NCBI GenBank assembly: GCA_928212115.1
Contig: CAKMRJ010005412.1
Coordinates: 256,824,104-256,888,103 of the forward strand
Source of the DNA: Lactuca virosa
Taxonomy: Eukaryota > Streptophyta > Magnoliopsida > Asterales > Asteraceae
DNA: 64,000 nt
Direction of reading: 5' to 3'
Each line of letters begins with the position of its first letter. The first letter of the stretch is position 1. This document shows, piece by piece, positions 12,168 through 25,254 of the stretch. Under the pieces are notes generated by a model that saw nothing but the letters and a program-made list of their open reading frames with translations, made no database searches and was not told where the DNA came from. The position numbers were made by a program, and so were the translations under genes.

Positions 12168-12658
12168 CTGAGCGTCTACTTGCCAAGTCGCTCCATAAAA
12201 CTCAAGATAAATGAACTTTATAGCATACCTGGAAATCCGGATGTTACAATTCTCCCCCACTTAAATTAGATTTCGTCCTCGAAATCGCTCCTCAACCACA
12301 TAGATAGAAACCAAACACTCGAAAAGCACCACTGAGAGGTCCTCCCACCAAAACGATATCTTTCTTCATGAATACCTGGACCCGACCAGGAACTCCAAAT
12401 TTGGAAGAAAACCGGCCCCTCTGTCGCTAAAATACCCCTTTTTGACCTTCCTAGAATCGGGAAACTTTAGTGGCCTGGCCTGCCGCCAAACCCTCCACTC
12501 ACGCTATCATCACGATATTCATTCTTCGAACATCAAACCCTGATAACTCACTGTTCCTCTTATTCTCACAAAACAAAATCCGACAATCGGCTAGCGATCG
12601 CTCATACCAACGTACCAAAACAGTCCGAATCACGCCCCAAGGAATGAAAGGTTTACAT

Positions 12659-13413
12659 TGTTGGGTTTTAGAATACTACAACATCCTATGGTGCACATAC
12701 AACCCTAAATACCTTGGATACATGTTTTCTCTATTATACATGCAAATATGAAGTTTCCAAGATATTACCCTATACTAGCATACAAATATCATATACTTGG
12801 GTAATAAAATAGATAGAATACATACCTTTTTTTAATGTAACTTGTCTTCATGAAGCTTGAGTGCCTAGTGCCCCAAGTGTGACACATCAAATGGTTCACA
12901 CAACACCATGAACACTTGGAATAACCTTGAGAATAAGGATACTTTGGTTCTCTCTAGTGAAATCGGCATTGCCCTTTTTGTGTACACACACTAGTTCCAA
13001 TTTCACCAACCAAGGACATATTTATATAGTGTGGAGATTAGGGTTACACCCTAATACCCATGACCTTTCATTTCATATGATCCATGGGTTAAACACTCCA
13101 TGAACTATCCATGAAAGCTTAGCCCAACCTAAAGGAACTTGGCCCATCACACACATATATCTTAGAGTCCATATTTAATTAGTTCCTTTTGATCACTTAA
13201 TTAATTATAAATTAATTCTTGATCAATACTAATTAAATAATATGATTATATATTAATATATTAGAACTTATAATATATTAATATAAATCACTAGTATCCT
13301 TTTTCCTCATCTTGTCTATCCAATTGTCCCGATGCCATGCAACCCAAATGGACCATGCCGGGTCGGGTCAAGTCTTACCAATTAAAGTTATGGACTTAGA
13401 CATTAATCCAACA
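12659..13413 (-). repeat. Copia 3' LTR (left copy)
   Basis: TGTTGGGTTTTAG ... TTAATCCAACA, flanked on the left by the TSD TACAT. Confidence 0.95.
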
Positions 13414-14399
13414 GTCTCCCACTTGGATAAGTCTAAAACTATTATTGAGTATGACTTCAAACCCCGACTAGCAATCGTAGCTCTCAAAAGCTTCTGTCGA
13501 ACTCTGACCTTACCGATGAACTCTGACCTTTGTCAATGACTTGTCCGTTAGATAAGGGATCATATATTCATCCATTCTAGATATCATATGGACTGAGACA
13601 TGGATTATAAATCATTCTCTCTGTCCATTTGTTGTTTCCCGATTTTCGATTTATGATGACTGACTGATTGAACAAATCAAATCAGTCATGGCTTGGCCAA
13701 GCACTCACATGTGTCATCGCTAAATCATCGAGGGGCCCACATATATCGCTTTTATCCCGAAGGTAAAAGGAATGGATAAACTTCGACTCATATGGCTTGT
13801 TCTACTACTTGTTGAATCATACACAAAGGCACGTTTTATAACATCGAGTTACCAAATGCGTTTTCGTGCAATCAATGTATAACCAACTCATAGTAACAAC
13901 TCATATCTCTAGGTTTGAAGAATATAAGATATTATCGTCTCATGATCACTCGTGATAAAATCCATGAAGTGATTCAAATGAGCGCGGGTTGAATCCAATA
14001 CTCAGAACTTATGAGCACTCATGAGTGTTGTAGCACCACTTTGTCCACCAACTTGGACCTCTACAAACCAACCCATGACAGTCTTGATTCATATCTACTT
14101 CCAACATATGACCGACTGTGGATGGTTTGAATAACTTAATCATTCAGGAAGAGCGACTTAGTTATTCTGGAAGTCAAAACATGCAAAGTGAAACACAAGA
14201 ATAAATGAATCAAATATGGTATCAAACCCTATGAATATAAATAAACACTTTTATTTATCACCATACTGATTACTCATTATTCATTGTTTCGGTTTTATCA
14301 ACTTTATACTTGAATTAAAAACACTAGTTGTCCCATGCTCCAAGCATGTACACTATGTTTTTCTTAAACAATAGCTTTGCCATACACCAAGTATGCACT

Positions 14400-15935
14400 C
14401 TATGTTTGTCTATGATCCTTACTTTGTGAAATAAACCAATTGAACATAATTTCAATGATTCTAATTTCACACTCCCAAATCCTTATCGAAAAATGTGAGA
14501 ATTTCAAATTCCTATCATTTATCGAAATCTGTTTAGATTTTAAACTTATATGCATTGACCCTCCTGTAATGAATATGTACAAAGTCACAAAGACTTGTCA
14601 ACAGTCATTATAAGGTATTCCAATGGAGATCAACTCCATGGAAACTAAGTCTCATATTCAAAGTACATTGCTTTGGACATGCTTCTTGCATTAAGTTTTC
14701 TAATCTTACACAGATAACTTCCACCTATGGAGACAACTCCATATTCTCATTTTGACTATCACTTCTGAATAAGAGATGCCTCTTTTCAGAATATGTCAAT
14801 ATGGTCCTTCCAAAATTAGCACTATACTTCCAACTGTCCCTGAGCAACCAATCTTTGGTAAACCTCAGATTGTCCTCGACAATTGCTTAATCATTTTAGT
14901 CATATCCAATTCTAGACCTTTTCCCTTCTTAATGCCTCTGGGCATTTGGAAAAATTTAGAAATGACAAATATTATAGCACATGCAATCGATCCTGTACCC
15001 AAAGCAAATGGTACACGATTCATGATGTCTCACATAAAGACATGATTCTAGACCAGTCTTTTGCTACAATATTTTTATTTGCCATGTTTTCAAAATTTGA
15101 CTATGAAGAGGGATGCCATAATCATAATCGAATTTTGAGAACGCAATATATAGAATTTCCTTAAGTTGAACCAATCCAACATGAAATTCATATATATATA
15201 TATTCTTGACTAAAGATGATTAAGGTCTCAATCTAAGGCTTTAGAACTGAAATGAAGTATATCCTCTCCCTTAATTATAGCAAAACAACTCTTTCAACCC
15301 CTGCAGCCTCACGAATTGAAACTTTTGTTTTCTATAATTAACATTGCTAACTTGCAACACTAACAATAATTATCATGTTCCCACTAACATGATGATTATT
15401 AGCATAACACTTATGCTCCCACTAGCTTTGACACATAGTCAGAAATCAGCTGGACTTCTAGAAGTCAATACTTTACAGACTTTCTTACCAAAGTTCAGAT
15501 TTCTGAGACGAGATTGCCTTGATAAGACTTTATCAAAATCATACACCTTTCCTTAGATAGCATGCATGTGTGTCTAAACAATTTCAGAACTATGAAAAGG
15601 GATGCCGTAATCATAGTCTCAATTGTTTAGACCTTTTGCCATCTGCTTCAAATCTACTTGGTGGAAGTGTTTCCTCACCATCATTTTCATGAATCGGAGA
15701 GAAACCTTATGACCGTTAGATTTTATGGTGTATGTGTTCTTATCCATGTGAATCTGTCAAAACCATAATCACAAGACAAGGTCAGTGACAAATCCAAACT
15801 CATATGGACTGAACTAAATCTTAATTTCTTGCCACCTGGCAGCACAAGGGCCTGCCATTGCTTCCAAGTTGTTATGCAACCAATTGAGAACTCTAAGAAC
15901 TCATATGCAAAACCAACTTTAACTGGAATGGGCAC
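14400..15935 (-). pseudogene. Copia reverse transcriptase / RNase H remnants
   Basis: On the minus strand at about 15020-14980, MNRVPFALGTGSIACAI resembles the conserved Copia segment just after the RT (usual form MxRVPYASAIGSIMYAM). A frame-shifted NLRFTKDWLLR (about 14880-14850) resembles the following YLRRTKD motif. The rest is too decayed to place; no YVDD box was found. Confidence 0.45.
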
Positions 15936-16373
15936 AGAAATAGAAGTATGTCAACACGATAGGTTATAAACCTCAAGTCGTGTGCTAGTGAAGAACCTCA
16001 GGTTTTACTCTTGATTAGTTCTTGAGACTTTCAAGACCTTTAAGACTCCCACTGTCCTCTTGACATATAAGACTCTCTTGTCAAATATTCAAGGGATAGT
16101 GCGGATTCTTTATCAAGACAAACACTTCACACAATTGGCCTTAGTTGGTCTTTGTTTAATCCAAAACATCACAACTTACCAACTTCAAATGTACAAGAGT
16201 AGGACACTTTTACTCTTACATTTGACAAGTGATATGAACCTTTCTTTAAGATATGTCACTCAACTTATAGTCATAAGAATGCACTAAGATGTCCTTAGTA
16301 GACCAATTGTGATGTGGTTCTTAAATCATTAAGATGATCACAAAACATGATACTAAAGTACTCTCCCATCTTT

Positions 16374-16616
16374 TCAGATTTGAGAAACTTTTCTCTTTCT
16401 GCCTAATTTGATTCTTCTCATTCGTTCTACCATACATCGAGACTTTTCCAATGTTTCAGAATTATACTTAATCTTGTAAGTATAACCATATTTACTAAAC
16501 TTTAGTAAATCATGACGAATAGTCTTATCGATCTTTGTGGTGGACTTGACCAGTGCACAAGAATGTGTACTCGATCCCTTTAGTCCTTTACTTGATTCAC
16601 ACATCCATGTGAACAA
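16374..16616 (-). pseudogene. Copia integrase core fragment
   Basis: KFSKYGYTYKIKYNSETLEK corresponds to the Copia integrase stretch after the first catalytic Asp (usual form: SRYGYVYLIKHKSETFEKF). The catalytic DDE residues are not all visible. The distance to gag is shorter than in intact elements, indicating internal deletion. Confidence 0.55.
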
Positions 16617-17199
16617 GTCTTAATTTTGCAATGCTTGAAAGTTCACATTCATCATACTATTCAACTTGCATGATTCCAAGTTTCTATCCAACTGAAGCCT
16701 TGGGAATGAGAATCTTTCCTTATTTGGTAAATTATGACACTACCACAAACGAAAGAATCAAGTCCATTTTTTTTCTAAATATTGCTATTAATGGAATCAT
16801 ATAAACAACCATTTTTCACAAATGCCACTTGTAAGGATATTTTAAAATAAATATAAAATTAAAACCTTTTATTTTATTTCAAAACTTTGCGGAAAAAACT
16901 TATCCTTACAGTGCAAATGCATATGAAAAACTTGTTGTTATCTATTCCTAAGCAATATATCATAACTCCTAAGTAACAGCTTCAAAAATTCTGATCACTG
17001 AACCATGCGATTGAAATCCATCTTCGCGATCAGAATCAGCATATACTTCCTTTAAGTTTCTTCACTTTTCTTTGATTCTTAAAACATCAACATGTGACCC
17101 AGTCACATCATATAATAAGAATCTCAAAATAGAAACTTAACAGAGTTAGATAGTGGACTTTTACCTAAAGTAGAGTCAAACTTCTTGACTTGATCAACC

Positions 17200-17766
17200 T
17201 TATGATCTTTCAGGTAAATAGGCAGCTTCGCAATCAATGCCCCTTCCTTTGGCAAGATAAACATATGGACTCTTTGGTAATGAGACTATCTCATACTTAG
17301 CCTTTCTCTTTACCATTTGGTCAACCGGGTTGACTATGGCCAATCCCTTTCCATTGGGAAGAGAATGCTTTTTCTGGGTATCCAACGTTACCATTGTCAA
17401 TGTCCATTGAGAAGTTGATCTCCTAATCAGATTTGCTCTGCCAGTGCTCCAAATCATTGCTGATTAAGCACCCCAAAGCAAATAGATAAGATTATTATGG
17501 GTCATGTCATAGTCCTTTACATGGTAGTTCATAAGGAACTTACTATGTGACTTAGAAAGTGATTGAGCATCCAATTTTCTCAAGACTTTGACACCCAACT
17601 CTCCCGGCTTGTCAATATGTGACTTCATCTCCAAGATGTGATCACACATAGACCTTGCTTGCCAATAGGGCTTGAGTGACCTTAAATTTTTCAAGAACTT
17701 GTGGGTTAGGGAGAATAATTGGAGGAGGAGAAGGAAGTGAAGTTTCAAGAGATTTGGGAAGATCAT
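17200..17766 (-). pseudogene. gag: Copia gag remnant
   Basis: Residues SMCDHILEMKSHIDKPGELG, then LSKSHSKFLMNYHVKDYDMT, match the Copia gag (UBN2-type) domain. A single in-frame stop after YLLWGA (about 17461) interrupts it, and the same frame resumes with SAMIWSTGRANLIRRS. The zinc knuckle survives only in another frame, as CLSCQRKGH followed by a TGA where Trp is expected and then LRSC (about 17265-17225). So there is at least one nonsense codon, one frameshift and one knuckle nonsense change. The leader between gag and the PBS (17767-19418) is non-coding and carries two copies of GTGTGCCGGTTAACCACACA (18156 and 18237). Confidence 0.8.
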
Positions 17767-19430
17767 AGATGTCTGAACTAGACATCTTTTGGGAGATATT
17801 CAAGATAGTTGATTTAAGTCCTTAATATAACACCTAATATGAGATATTAAGGCTAGGACCTAACACAATATTTTATAACTTGGAAGATGGATGCCGTAAT
17901 CCAGGCTATAAAATATCTGAAGGTAGGTGAATGATGATTCACCAATTTCCACCACGAAAAACGAAATGTATTATTAGGTTTTAATTGGATTTGAAACTCC
18001 TAGATCTTTTGAGATTCATTGAATTTTTCAATGGCATGTTTCAATCTCGAGTGTGCCCTTCAGGTTTTATGACTGAGATGCCGAGGATCACAAAACAAGG
18101 TGTGAATAACCATGCAAATATACTTGGTACCCTTAATATTTACCCCTTAATCAGTGTGCCGGTTAACCACACACGCTCCACCGATACTATGATAAATATT
18201 AAGTTACCCTTTGCCTACCTTGTTAAGTCCAGGTTAGTGTGCCGGTTAACCACACACGCTCCACTAACGACTTAAGCAAAGTGCAAAGTGTAATTTCATG
18301 GGTTAGCACCAAATTCACATTTTCCTAAGTAACTAAGATTGGGAATTTTAAGTGTTTAGTTACTTAGTATTTATCATTAATACTTTTAATGAAGGGAGAA
18401 TTCTAGTCCTTGTCCTACCCGTTCGGCTAACGACCCTCCACCGGTCAAGGAAGAGGTGGGTGAGAGTGGACACCCATTAAACTGCCATTTTATAGGCAGT
18501 AACCTTATACCCCCCTTATAGACCAGCTTCGTGAATGAGGCCTACTAACGGTAAGACTGACTTTACTCTTATACATATATATAAATATTATTAACTTATA
18601 ATATTATAAAGTATAAGGGTTGAATTTTAACTTTTAAAATTCTAAGGGCTAACTTGGAATTAAAGTATTCATGGGGAAAACTTTACAAATTCCAAAACTT
18701 GAGGGCAAGTTTTGAAACTATTCAAAACTCTTGGATTTTCATAACTTATGAGTTTAATTAAAGTTAAACATTTTATTTAATGAAGAGACTCTTGAACCTC
18801 CACAACTTGATGACAAGTTATGGAGTCATAAAACCATTTAATGAGGGCAAAACTCTTCATTTTGTAACCTATGACAATTTTTATGAAGTTTAAGATTCAT
18901 AAATGTGACTTTTCATATAACTTGAGGACAAGTTACAAAAACACATTTTATGAACTATTTCTAGATCAATTTGGATTGAAAACAACTAACACACAATTTT
19001 TTTCATTAATCTAAATTAACTCATAAAACAAGGTAACACAAAAAAACTTTTCATGTTCCATAACTTAAGAACAAGTTATGGAATTCTTTAAAACATTAAG
19101 ACCAAGTTTTGTAACTCAATAAAAAACTTTGAATCAATTTTTTTTAAAACCTTTTCATATCCATAACTTATGGAGGTTTCAAAAAACTCTTTAGATCAAA
19201 CTTTTAAAACTAATAAAATAATCATATCATTTTATCTTTTACTAAATTTGACCTAATTCAACTCATATAGCAAATGATTCGAATTTTACAAATAATTAGT
19301 TTTTCACAAAAACAAGTAATTATCTTAAAATTTGACAAACGTCATGTTTTTTTTTTCTTTTTTTTTTCAACTTTGAAAATAAAACATTTGCATCAATATA
19401 ACAGAAAACAACCCATGTCTCTGATACCAC

Positions 19431-20185
19431 TATTGGGTTTTAGAATACTACAACATCCTATGGTGCACATACAACCCTAAATACATTGGATATATGTTTT
19501 CTCTATTATACATGCAAATATGAAGTTTCCAAGATATTACCCTATACTAGCATACAAATATCATATACTTGGGTAATAAAATAGATAGAATACATACCTT
19601 TTTTTTATGTAACTTGTCTTCATGAAGCTTGAGTGCCTAGTGCCCCAAGTGTGACACCTTAAATGGTTCACACAACACCATGAACACTTGGAATAACCTT
19701 GAGAATAAGGATACTTTGGTTCTCTCTAGTGAAATCGGCCTTGCCCTTTTTGTATACACACACTAGTTCCAATTTCACCAACCAAGGACATATTTATATA
19801 GTGTGGAGATTAGGGTTACACCCTAATACCCATGACCTTTCATTTCATATGATCCATGGGTTAAACACTCCATGAACTATCCATGAAAGCTTAGCCCAAC
19901 CTAAATGAACTTGGCCCATCACACACATATATCTTAGAGTCCATATTTAATTAGTTCCTTTTGATCACTTAATTAATTATAAATTAATTCTTGATCAATA
20001 CTAATTAAATAATATGATTATATATTAATATATTAGAACTTATAATATATTAATATAAATCACTAGTATCCTTTTTCCTCATCTTGTCTATCCAATTGTC
20101 CCGATGCCATGCAACCCAAATGGACCATGCCGGGTCGGGTCAAGTCTTACCAATTAAAGTTATGGACTTAGACATTAATCCAACA
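19431..20185 (-). repeat. Copia 5' LTR (right copy)
   Basis: Same 755 bp. The inner terminus reads TATTGGG where the other copy has TGTTGGG, a point change in the terminal dinucleotide. PBS adjacent on the left. Confidence 0.95.
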
Positions 20186-21039
20186 TACATCCCACCAGGG
20201 CTCATCCACTGAACTACTAACAGAATCCATCCGAACAATAAACTTTCAACATCCTGTTCTCTGATACAAGAGAATCATACTCGCTCAGAAGTCCTCAGAC
20301 ATCTAAAATCATAAGTCTCGGCTGCTTCCCTCGTTTCCCTTTTTAACACTGAGTACCAGATCTGATCTCGACCCAACAGTTGAACCTCCAGGGTTATCCG
20401 TTGCATTATCGCAACCATCTCCATGGTTTCCTTCTTACTACAATCACATCGGCCCAAGGTGACACACGAATAACGAAGTTCGCTTAACCCTAAGCGAATG
20501 CCACCTCCCCAACTGGAGATCGACTCAACCCCGACCTCTGTCATCCGTTACTCATCGATCCATACAACTTGCGGTACCTCCCGTACCCGAGTACTGACCC
20601 ACACAGGTCTAAGACATCAGATGACAAACAATACTCCTCAACATGGAACCCTCCTCAGAGTCTAGAATCTCATTTCACCTATTCAATGCACCACCCGAGC
20701 CAAACTCAACTCGAGGGTTTGGTCCGACCCAGAGTTGGAACCACTCGTCTCAACGAAGCACTCAACTCAGAACTCATTTCCCGCAACTCATGCGTACTTC
20801 ACTTATCCCATTTTTTTCGGATTGCAATGACCACACCTTACTCAGAACATAATGATCCCCTAACATTGAGGAGACCCCGATCTCGCCCCTGGTCCGACCA
20901 CCAGGTTTCCAAAAACTCACCAATCAGGGCCACCTCATGCCCAAAACTCTCTGTGCCACACTCTGATCAAAAAGTACTTTACCATAGCAACTTCTCGCTA
21001 ACTAGTGTGTGCTACGTCTTCCCGTAGCACCACCTCGAC

Positions 21040-21450
21040 CTCTCACTAACCGGTGAGTACTACGGCTTCCCGCAGTATCACCACAACCTCTAACTGACTG
21101 GTGAGTACTACGACTTCCCGCAGTATCACCACAACCTTTCACTAGTGAATACTACGGCTTCCCATAGCATCACAACAACCTCTGACTAATGAGTACTACG
21201 GCTTCCCGTAACATCACAACAACCTCTGACTAGTGAGTACTACGGCTTCCCGCAGCATCACAACAACCTCTGACTAGTGAGTACTACGGCTTCCCGTAAC
21301 ATCACAACAACCTCTGACTAGTGAGTACTACGGCTTCCCGTAGCATCACAACAACCTCTGACTAGTGAGTACTACGGCTTCCCGTAGCATCACAACAACC
21401 TCTGACTAGTGAGTACTACGGCTTCCCGCAACATCACAACAACTTCTTCT
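21040..21450. repeat. 44 bp tandem array with CTACGG-CTTC-CCGTAG hairpin
   Basis: About nine units; GAGTACTACGG starts at 21191, 21235, 21279, 21323 and so on (period exactly 44). Each unit contains a 6 bp stem with a 4 nt loop and CATCACAACAACCTCTGACT. 44 is not a multiple of three, so this is not a protein repeat. Early units are more diverged. Confidence 0.9.
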
Positions 21451-22979
21451 GCTGTAATCCATATTCTGGGACACTCTCACTTGCTGTCATTAACCGAAAG
21501 GGGGGTCTCACTGGAATCATCGATACTTGACCCACCACTTGCCGTCTCCACTCAAGACTCAAAATTTTCCAAAATTCAATGCATTAAATTCGGATACCTC
21601 GATACACCACATGGGACCTCACGATGTCTCGTCTCATCCACTGACTTTCCTGTTCCATAAACTGGAATTGGTTGTCTAATCAACTTCTGCCCTTTCCAAG
21701 CTGAATAACAGCCCTATCGTTTAACCAGAATTTCTCAACCGCCGAACTCACCCTACGAGCCAACCATCTCGAATTCACCATTATGACCTTGAAGAATTCA
21801 CGTTCACCCCAAGGTCTCCGATCAACGGCCACGTGCCGTGGAGGCACTCATCCTTTTCAAACATATCCCATGCACCATCTAGCTCTGCACCTCGTCTCAA
21901 TCACCAACAACCCTGGGCTTATGAGTTCGCACTGCCGATCTCTCCGTATCCAGATCTCTAACCGTTCTCGATCGAATCTCTAATCCCTTCAATAAAATAC
22001 CCGCTTCTCCCCCACTTAGGGTTCGAACCAACCCCAATCGGTGCACCAACAATCTATCCCACAGACTGTTTCCACCGTTAACATCGCACCGACTCCTGGA
22101 GGGTGCTACACAATGCTCGATGATCTACTGACAGAGATCGAGCAACTCCAATGCCCCGAAACTCAGATGAAATCCTCAGAACTTCCTACCATGACTGCCT
22201 TTAGTCATTCAAAATCTCACACCATTCCATCACCGGACCTCCCCAACCGTCCGGTATTAACCCTGACTCTTAGTCTGGAAGTAATGATCTACAGTACTCC
22301 TTATCATCGACTCCTCAACTAACGTTCCATCGCGTCACTTATCATAAGAGCAGAACCCATATTTCCACTCTTAATACCTATCAAAGATAATAAGGGCCAC
22401 CGCCCTGATATACTCTTCTTGATCGTCCGACGCTGTAGCTAACACATGCCCTACTATACTCAATTAGGGTGTATCCTGGTCCTTGACCATCTCAGTCCCC
22501 ACTGACGACCTCTTCAAGCTATACCTTTACCTCGCGGCAGACCTACTGCCATATACTCTGGTTGGAGATCACCATCCGTGCAATCCCACAGGGCTCACCC
22601 CCAAACTCAAAAATCGAAATCTCATCACCTCTTATGTCTCCCACAGGAAACGGAAATAGCACCACTCAGGTCACAGAAAGTGACCTCTCCACTATCGGCC
22701 GGTCGCCCAGCCCAGACCGTATTCTCCCATAATACACCATCCCTACTCATTCCTGAGTCTTGCGACTCCAACTGGCATATCACCCACAATCCCTCGGAGC
22801 TCACTCGATTTCCCTTTTCAAGGGATGCTCCACTAAAACTTGTTCATCAAGGCCTTCTGGCCCCATACTTATTCACCACTGATCTCAGTCTAGACAATCC
22901 CCACGGAATAACCGGTAAAAACCCGAAATACTAACCGCCACATGACATGGTACTCAAACCGCGTGGCCACCTCTCGATC

Positions 22980-23262
22980 TGCTATGAATCATGGTACCTG
23001 CACCATGTTATCTCCTCTTAATCTTCTACGAATCATGGTACTCGAACCATGTTCCCTCTTCTCATTCCTCCTCACATCATGGCACTCGAACCATGACATC
23101 ACCTCTCGACCTGCTACAACTCATGGTACTCGAACCATGACGCCACTTCTCAATCCGTTAATTATCATGGTACTCGAACCATGACATCACTTCTTAATCC
23201 GCTACTTATCATGGTACTCGAACCATGTCATCACTTCTCAATCCGCTATTTATCATCCTCCG
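22980..23262. repeat. Second 44 bp tandem array with CATGGTACTCGAACCATG hairpin
   Basis: Units at about 22988, 23032, 23076, 23120, 23164 and 23208 (period 44). The repeated part is a 6 bp stem CATGGT/ACCATG with a 6 nt loop. It shares the period but not the sequence of the 21040-21450 array in the same element. Confidence 0.85.
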
Positions 23263-23961
23263 GATTAGCCTTCCGGATCGCCGCGGTCATCTCGTCATGA
23301 ATCATACGGCGAATCTCACCATCGCTAACACCACTGCTCTCCGGTGTGTGTGGTGTACCAACCATGATGTCTCTGAAACACAACACAATGATACCAGAGA
23401 ATCGATCGAGTATCCTCGCACTCGATCACCCAACCCTACTTGTTCCTTGGTACCCTAAGGATTTTTACTTGGACTGGTCACTAATCCGGTGTTTTCAGTA
23501 GTACGGGCCCAATACTACCTTCCACACCGCATCATCATTCATTCCAAGTCCTCCTCCTAGGATCCCAGATCACAAGTACTCTACATCTTGCCAAGCATAG
23601 GGTACCCTTCGGTAGACTTCTCATAAGCTCCCGACTGCTACCTACTCCCTCTCGAAGCATCTCAAAGCAGCAGTAATCTCCTAGGCTAAGGCATCACAAA
23701 TCAGGCCACTCTAGTCCTAATATGAATACCTAGCCTACTCTAGCATGCATAACATATCATATCATATCTCGTAACACATAATGTAAGGGTATTTTGGGAA
23801 ATCACCGTTCGGGCGCTGGCTGATCGTACACACTACTTCCTTCTGCCTTTCTCAAAATCTTTTACTCTCTTAGAAAAATTGTTTATCTTATGAAAAACTT
23901 TCTCAAATCCTCAGTTTGAGTCCAGATTCATCCGAAGATGCACCCGAATCCCTCAAACCAA

Positions 23962-23974
23962 GGCTCTGATACCA
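23962..23974 (-). other. Primer binding site of element B
   Basis: The minus strand reads TGGTATCAGAGCC, complementary to initiator tRNA-Met, three bases inside the LTR. Confidence 0.85.
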
Positions 23975-23977
23975 ACT

Positions 23978-25254
23978 TGTAACAACGTAAATTTTCAAAA
24001 CAATTTTTCATTTTTAAATCATACTTTCAATCACAAAACATAATGTATCCACTGTGTCATAACAAAACATGTCCCAAAATCTCAATAACATAAACTCCAT
24101 AAGTGTGTACGGATCATGCCGACGCCTTTCCGCGATCCTCGCTAGTACCTGAAACACACATCATAACAACTGTAAGCATAAATGCTTAGTGAGTTCCCCA
24201 AGATACCTCATACAACACATACGCCTTTCCAGGCCATAACTCTGTAGGATCTTCTGATCCATGTGTCTCAGGGGACTTCCGTCCCGAATCCCGGTAGACC
24301 TTCCGGTCCTACCCGTATCGACCTTCCGGTCCGTAACCTCTTGACCTTCCAGTCCATATCATCGTGACCTTCCGGTCCATATCATCTTGACCTTCCGGTC
24401 CTTACCATACATAACATACATAACACATACATATCACGTAACCACATATAGCACATACATCTCATAGCATACAAGACCTTCCGGTCACACATATCACATA
24501 ACCGCATATAGCACATACATCATAGCATACAAGACCTTCCGGTCACACATAGGTACCCTTCCAGGTACAGTATAGTGAGAAGACTCACCTCAATGAAGTC
24601 GGATAAACTTTCGTGCTCAACGTCCCGACTTAGCCTCCTCCTATTATTCAAATAACATCCCCGATTAATATTCTCTCATGATCTCATCTCTACAGATTGG
24701 GTAGAAGGCCATTCTACCCTTCCCTGAACTCTCTTGAATCAGTCTTGACCAGAACCCTAAGGTCAACGAAAGTCAACGGTCAAACTTTGACCCGACTCGT
24801 CGAGTGCACAAGGGCGACTCGGCGAGTCCATACGGGTCCTCTGAATCCTTTCAGCCTCTCTTGGCTCGTCGAGTCATCCCTCCACTCGACGGGTTACACT
24901 TGCCACGAATCGTGGGGCAACCCCGACTCGACTCGTCTAGTCCACTTATGGACTCGGCGAGTTGCTCCCTTAACAACTCTCAAATGACCTTCTGAGGTCA
25001 GATCTGCTTCTCTAAACTATAGATCTGGCCTTCAAGTGCTCAAAGGTCACGTAAAGGTGCAACCTTTACGTGCATGCAACCCACATCAAGTCATAAATGA
25101 AGAAATAACTCTAAAAATGGTAACCTAGTCTCCAATCCTCCATGAACAAGCATAAAGCAGAATGGGAAAGGTTCTCTGGACCTCTATGGGTCCAGATCTG
25201 AGGCCTAAGCCAGCAAGGGACCATAAACTCAACTCTTCAAGCCTTCAAAGGTTA
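23978..25254 (-). repeat. Right LTR of element B, truncated
   Basis: Matches 10513-11808 with few substitutions. At 25254, after CCTTCAAAGGTTA, it switches to element A LTR sequence (same as 32211 onward). Confidence 0.85.

Larger units (their letters stand above)
10513..12248 (-). repeat. Left LTR of element B
   Basis: 1736 bp, from TGTAACAACG to GATGTTACA (plus reading), with a purine tract adjacent on its right. Read on the minus strand: palindromes ACTCGNCGAGT (12167-12091), TATA-like CCTATTTAAA (12050-12041), a second palindrome cluster (11497-11330), GACC-hairpin minisatellite (about 11090-10800), then the conserved CTCACTAAGC..CAGGTAC module (about 10741-10655). Confidence 0.85.
12659..20185 (-). 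mobile_element. Copia retrotransposon, full length but degenerate
   Basis: LTRs of 755 bp at 12659-13413 and 19431-20185, with only about ten differences by eye. TSD TACAT at 12654-12658 and 20186-20190. PBS: minus TGGTATCAGAG at 19429-19419. Purine tract: minus AAGTGGGAG beside 13413. The coding remnants occur in Copia order on the minus strand: gag (17766-17200), integrase (16616-16374), RT/RNase H boundary (about 15035-14780). All are broken. LTRs are young compared with the wrecked coding region, so the copy probably moved as an already defective element. Confidence 0.9.
10513..25254 (-). mobile_element. Gypsy-type element B without recognisable genes, right LTR truncated
   Basis: Left LTR 10513-12248 and right LTR 23978-25254 are near-identical where they overlap. 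PBS TGGTATCAGAGCC (minus strand, 23974-23962) and a purine tract (minus AAGTGGGGGAGAAT, 12262-12249) fix the minus orientation. The interior, once the Copia insertion (12659-20185 plus TSD) is removed, is about 4.2 kb. No gag or pol is recognisable; it contains two 44 bp tandem arrays. The sequence next to the purine tract reads GATTTCGAGGACGAAAT on the minus strand, similar to the 3' end of the chromovirus element at 53566, so B is probably a large non-autonomous derivative of that lineage. The right LTR lost about 440-460 bp at 25254. Confidence 0.8.

Noticed and set aside
19419..19429. tRNA gene at the TGGTATCAGAG sequences
   Set aside because: Only the primer-binding complement to the tRNA 3' end is present next to LTRs; no cloverleaf.
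20569..21027. 152-codon open frame on the plus strand
   Set aside because: It lies antisense in the non-coding interior of element B, is compositionally like the surrounding C-rich strand, and shows no domain; overlapping frames of similar length exist.
21040..21450. CRISPR-like regular array
   Set aside because: The 44 bp units are contiguous repeats without unique spacers, in a plant retroelement.
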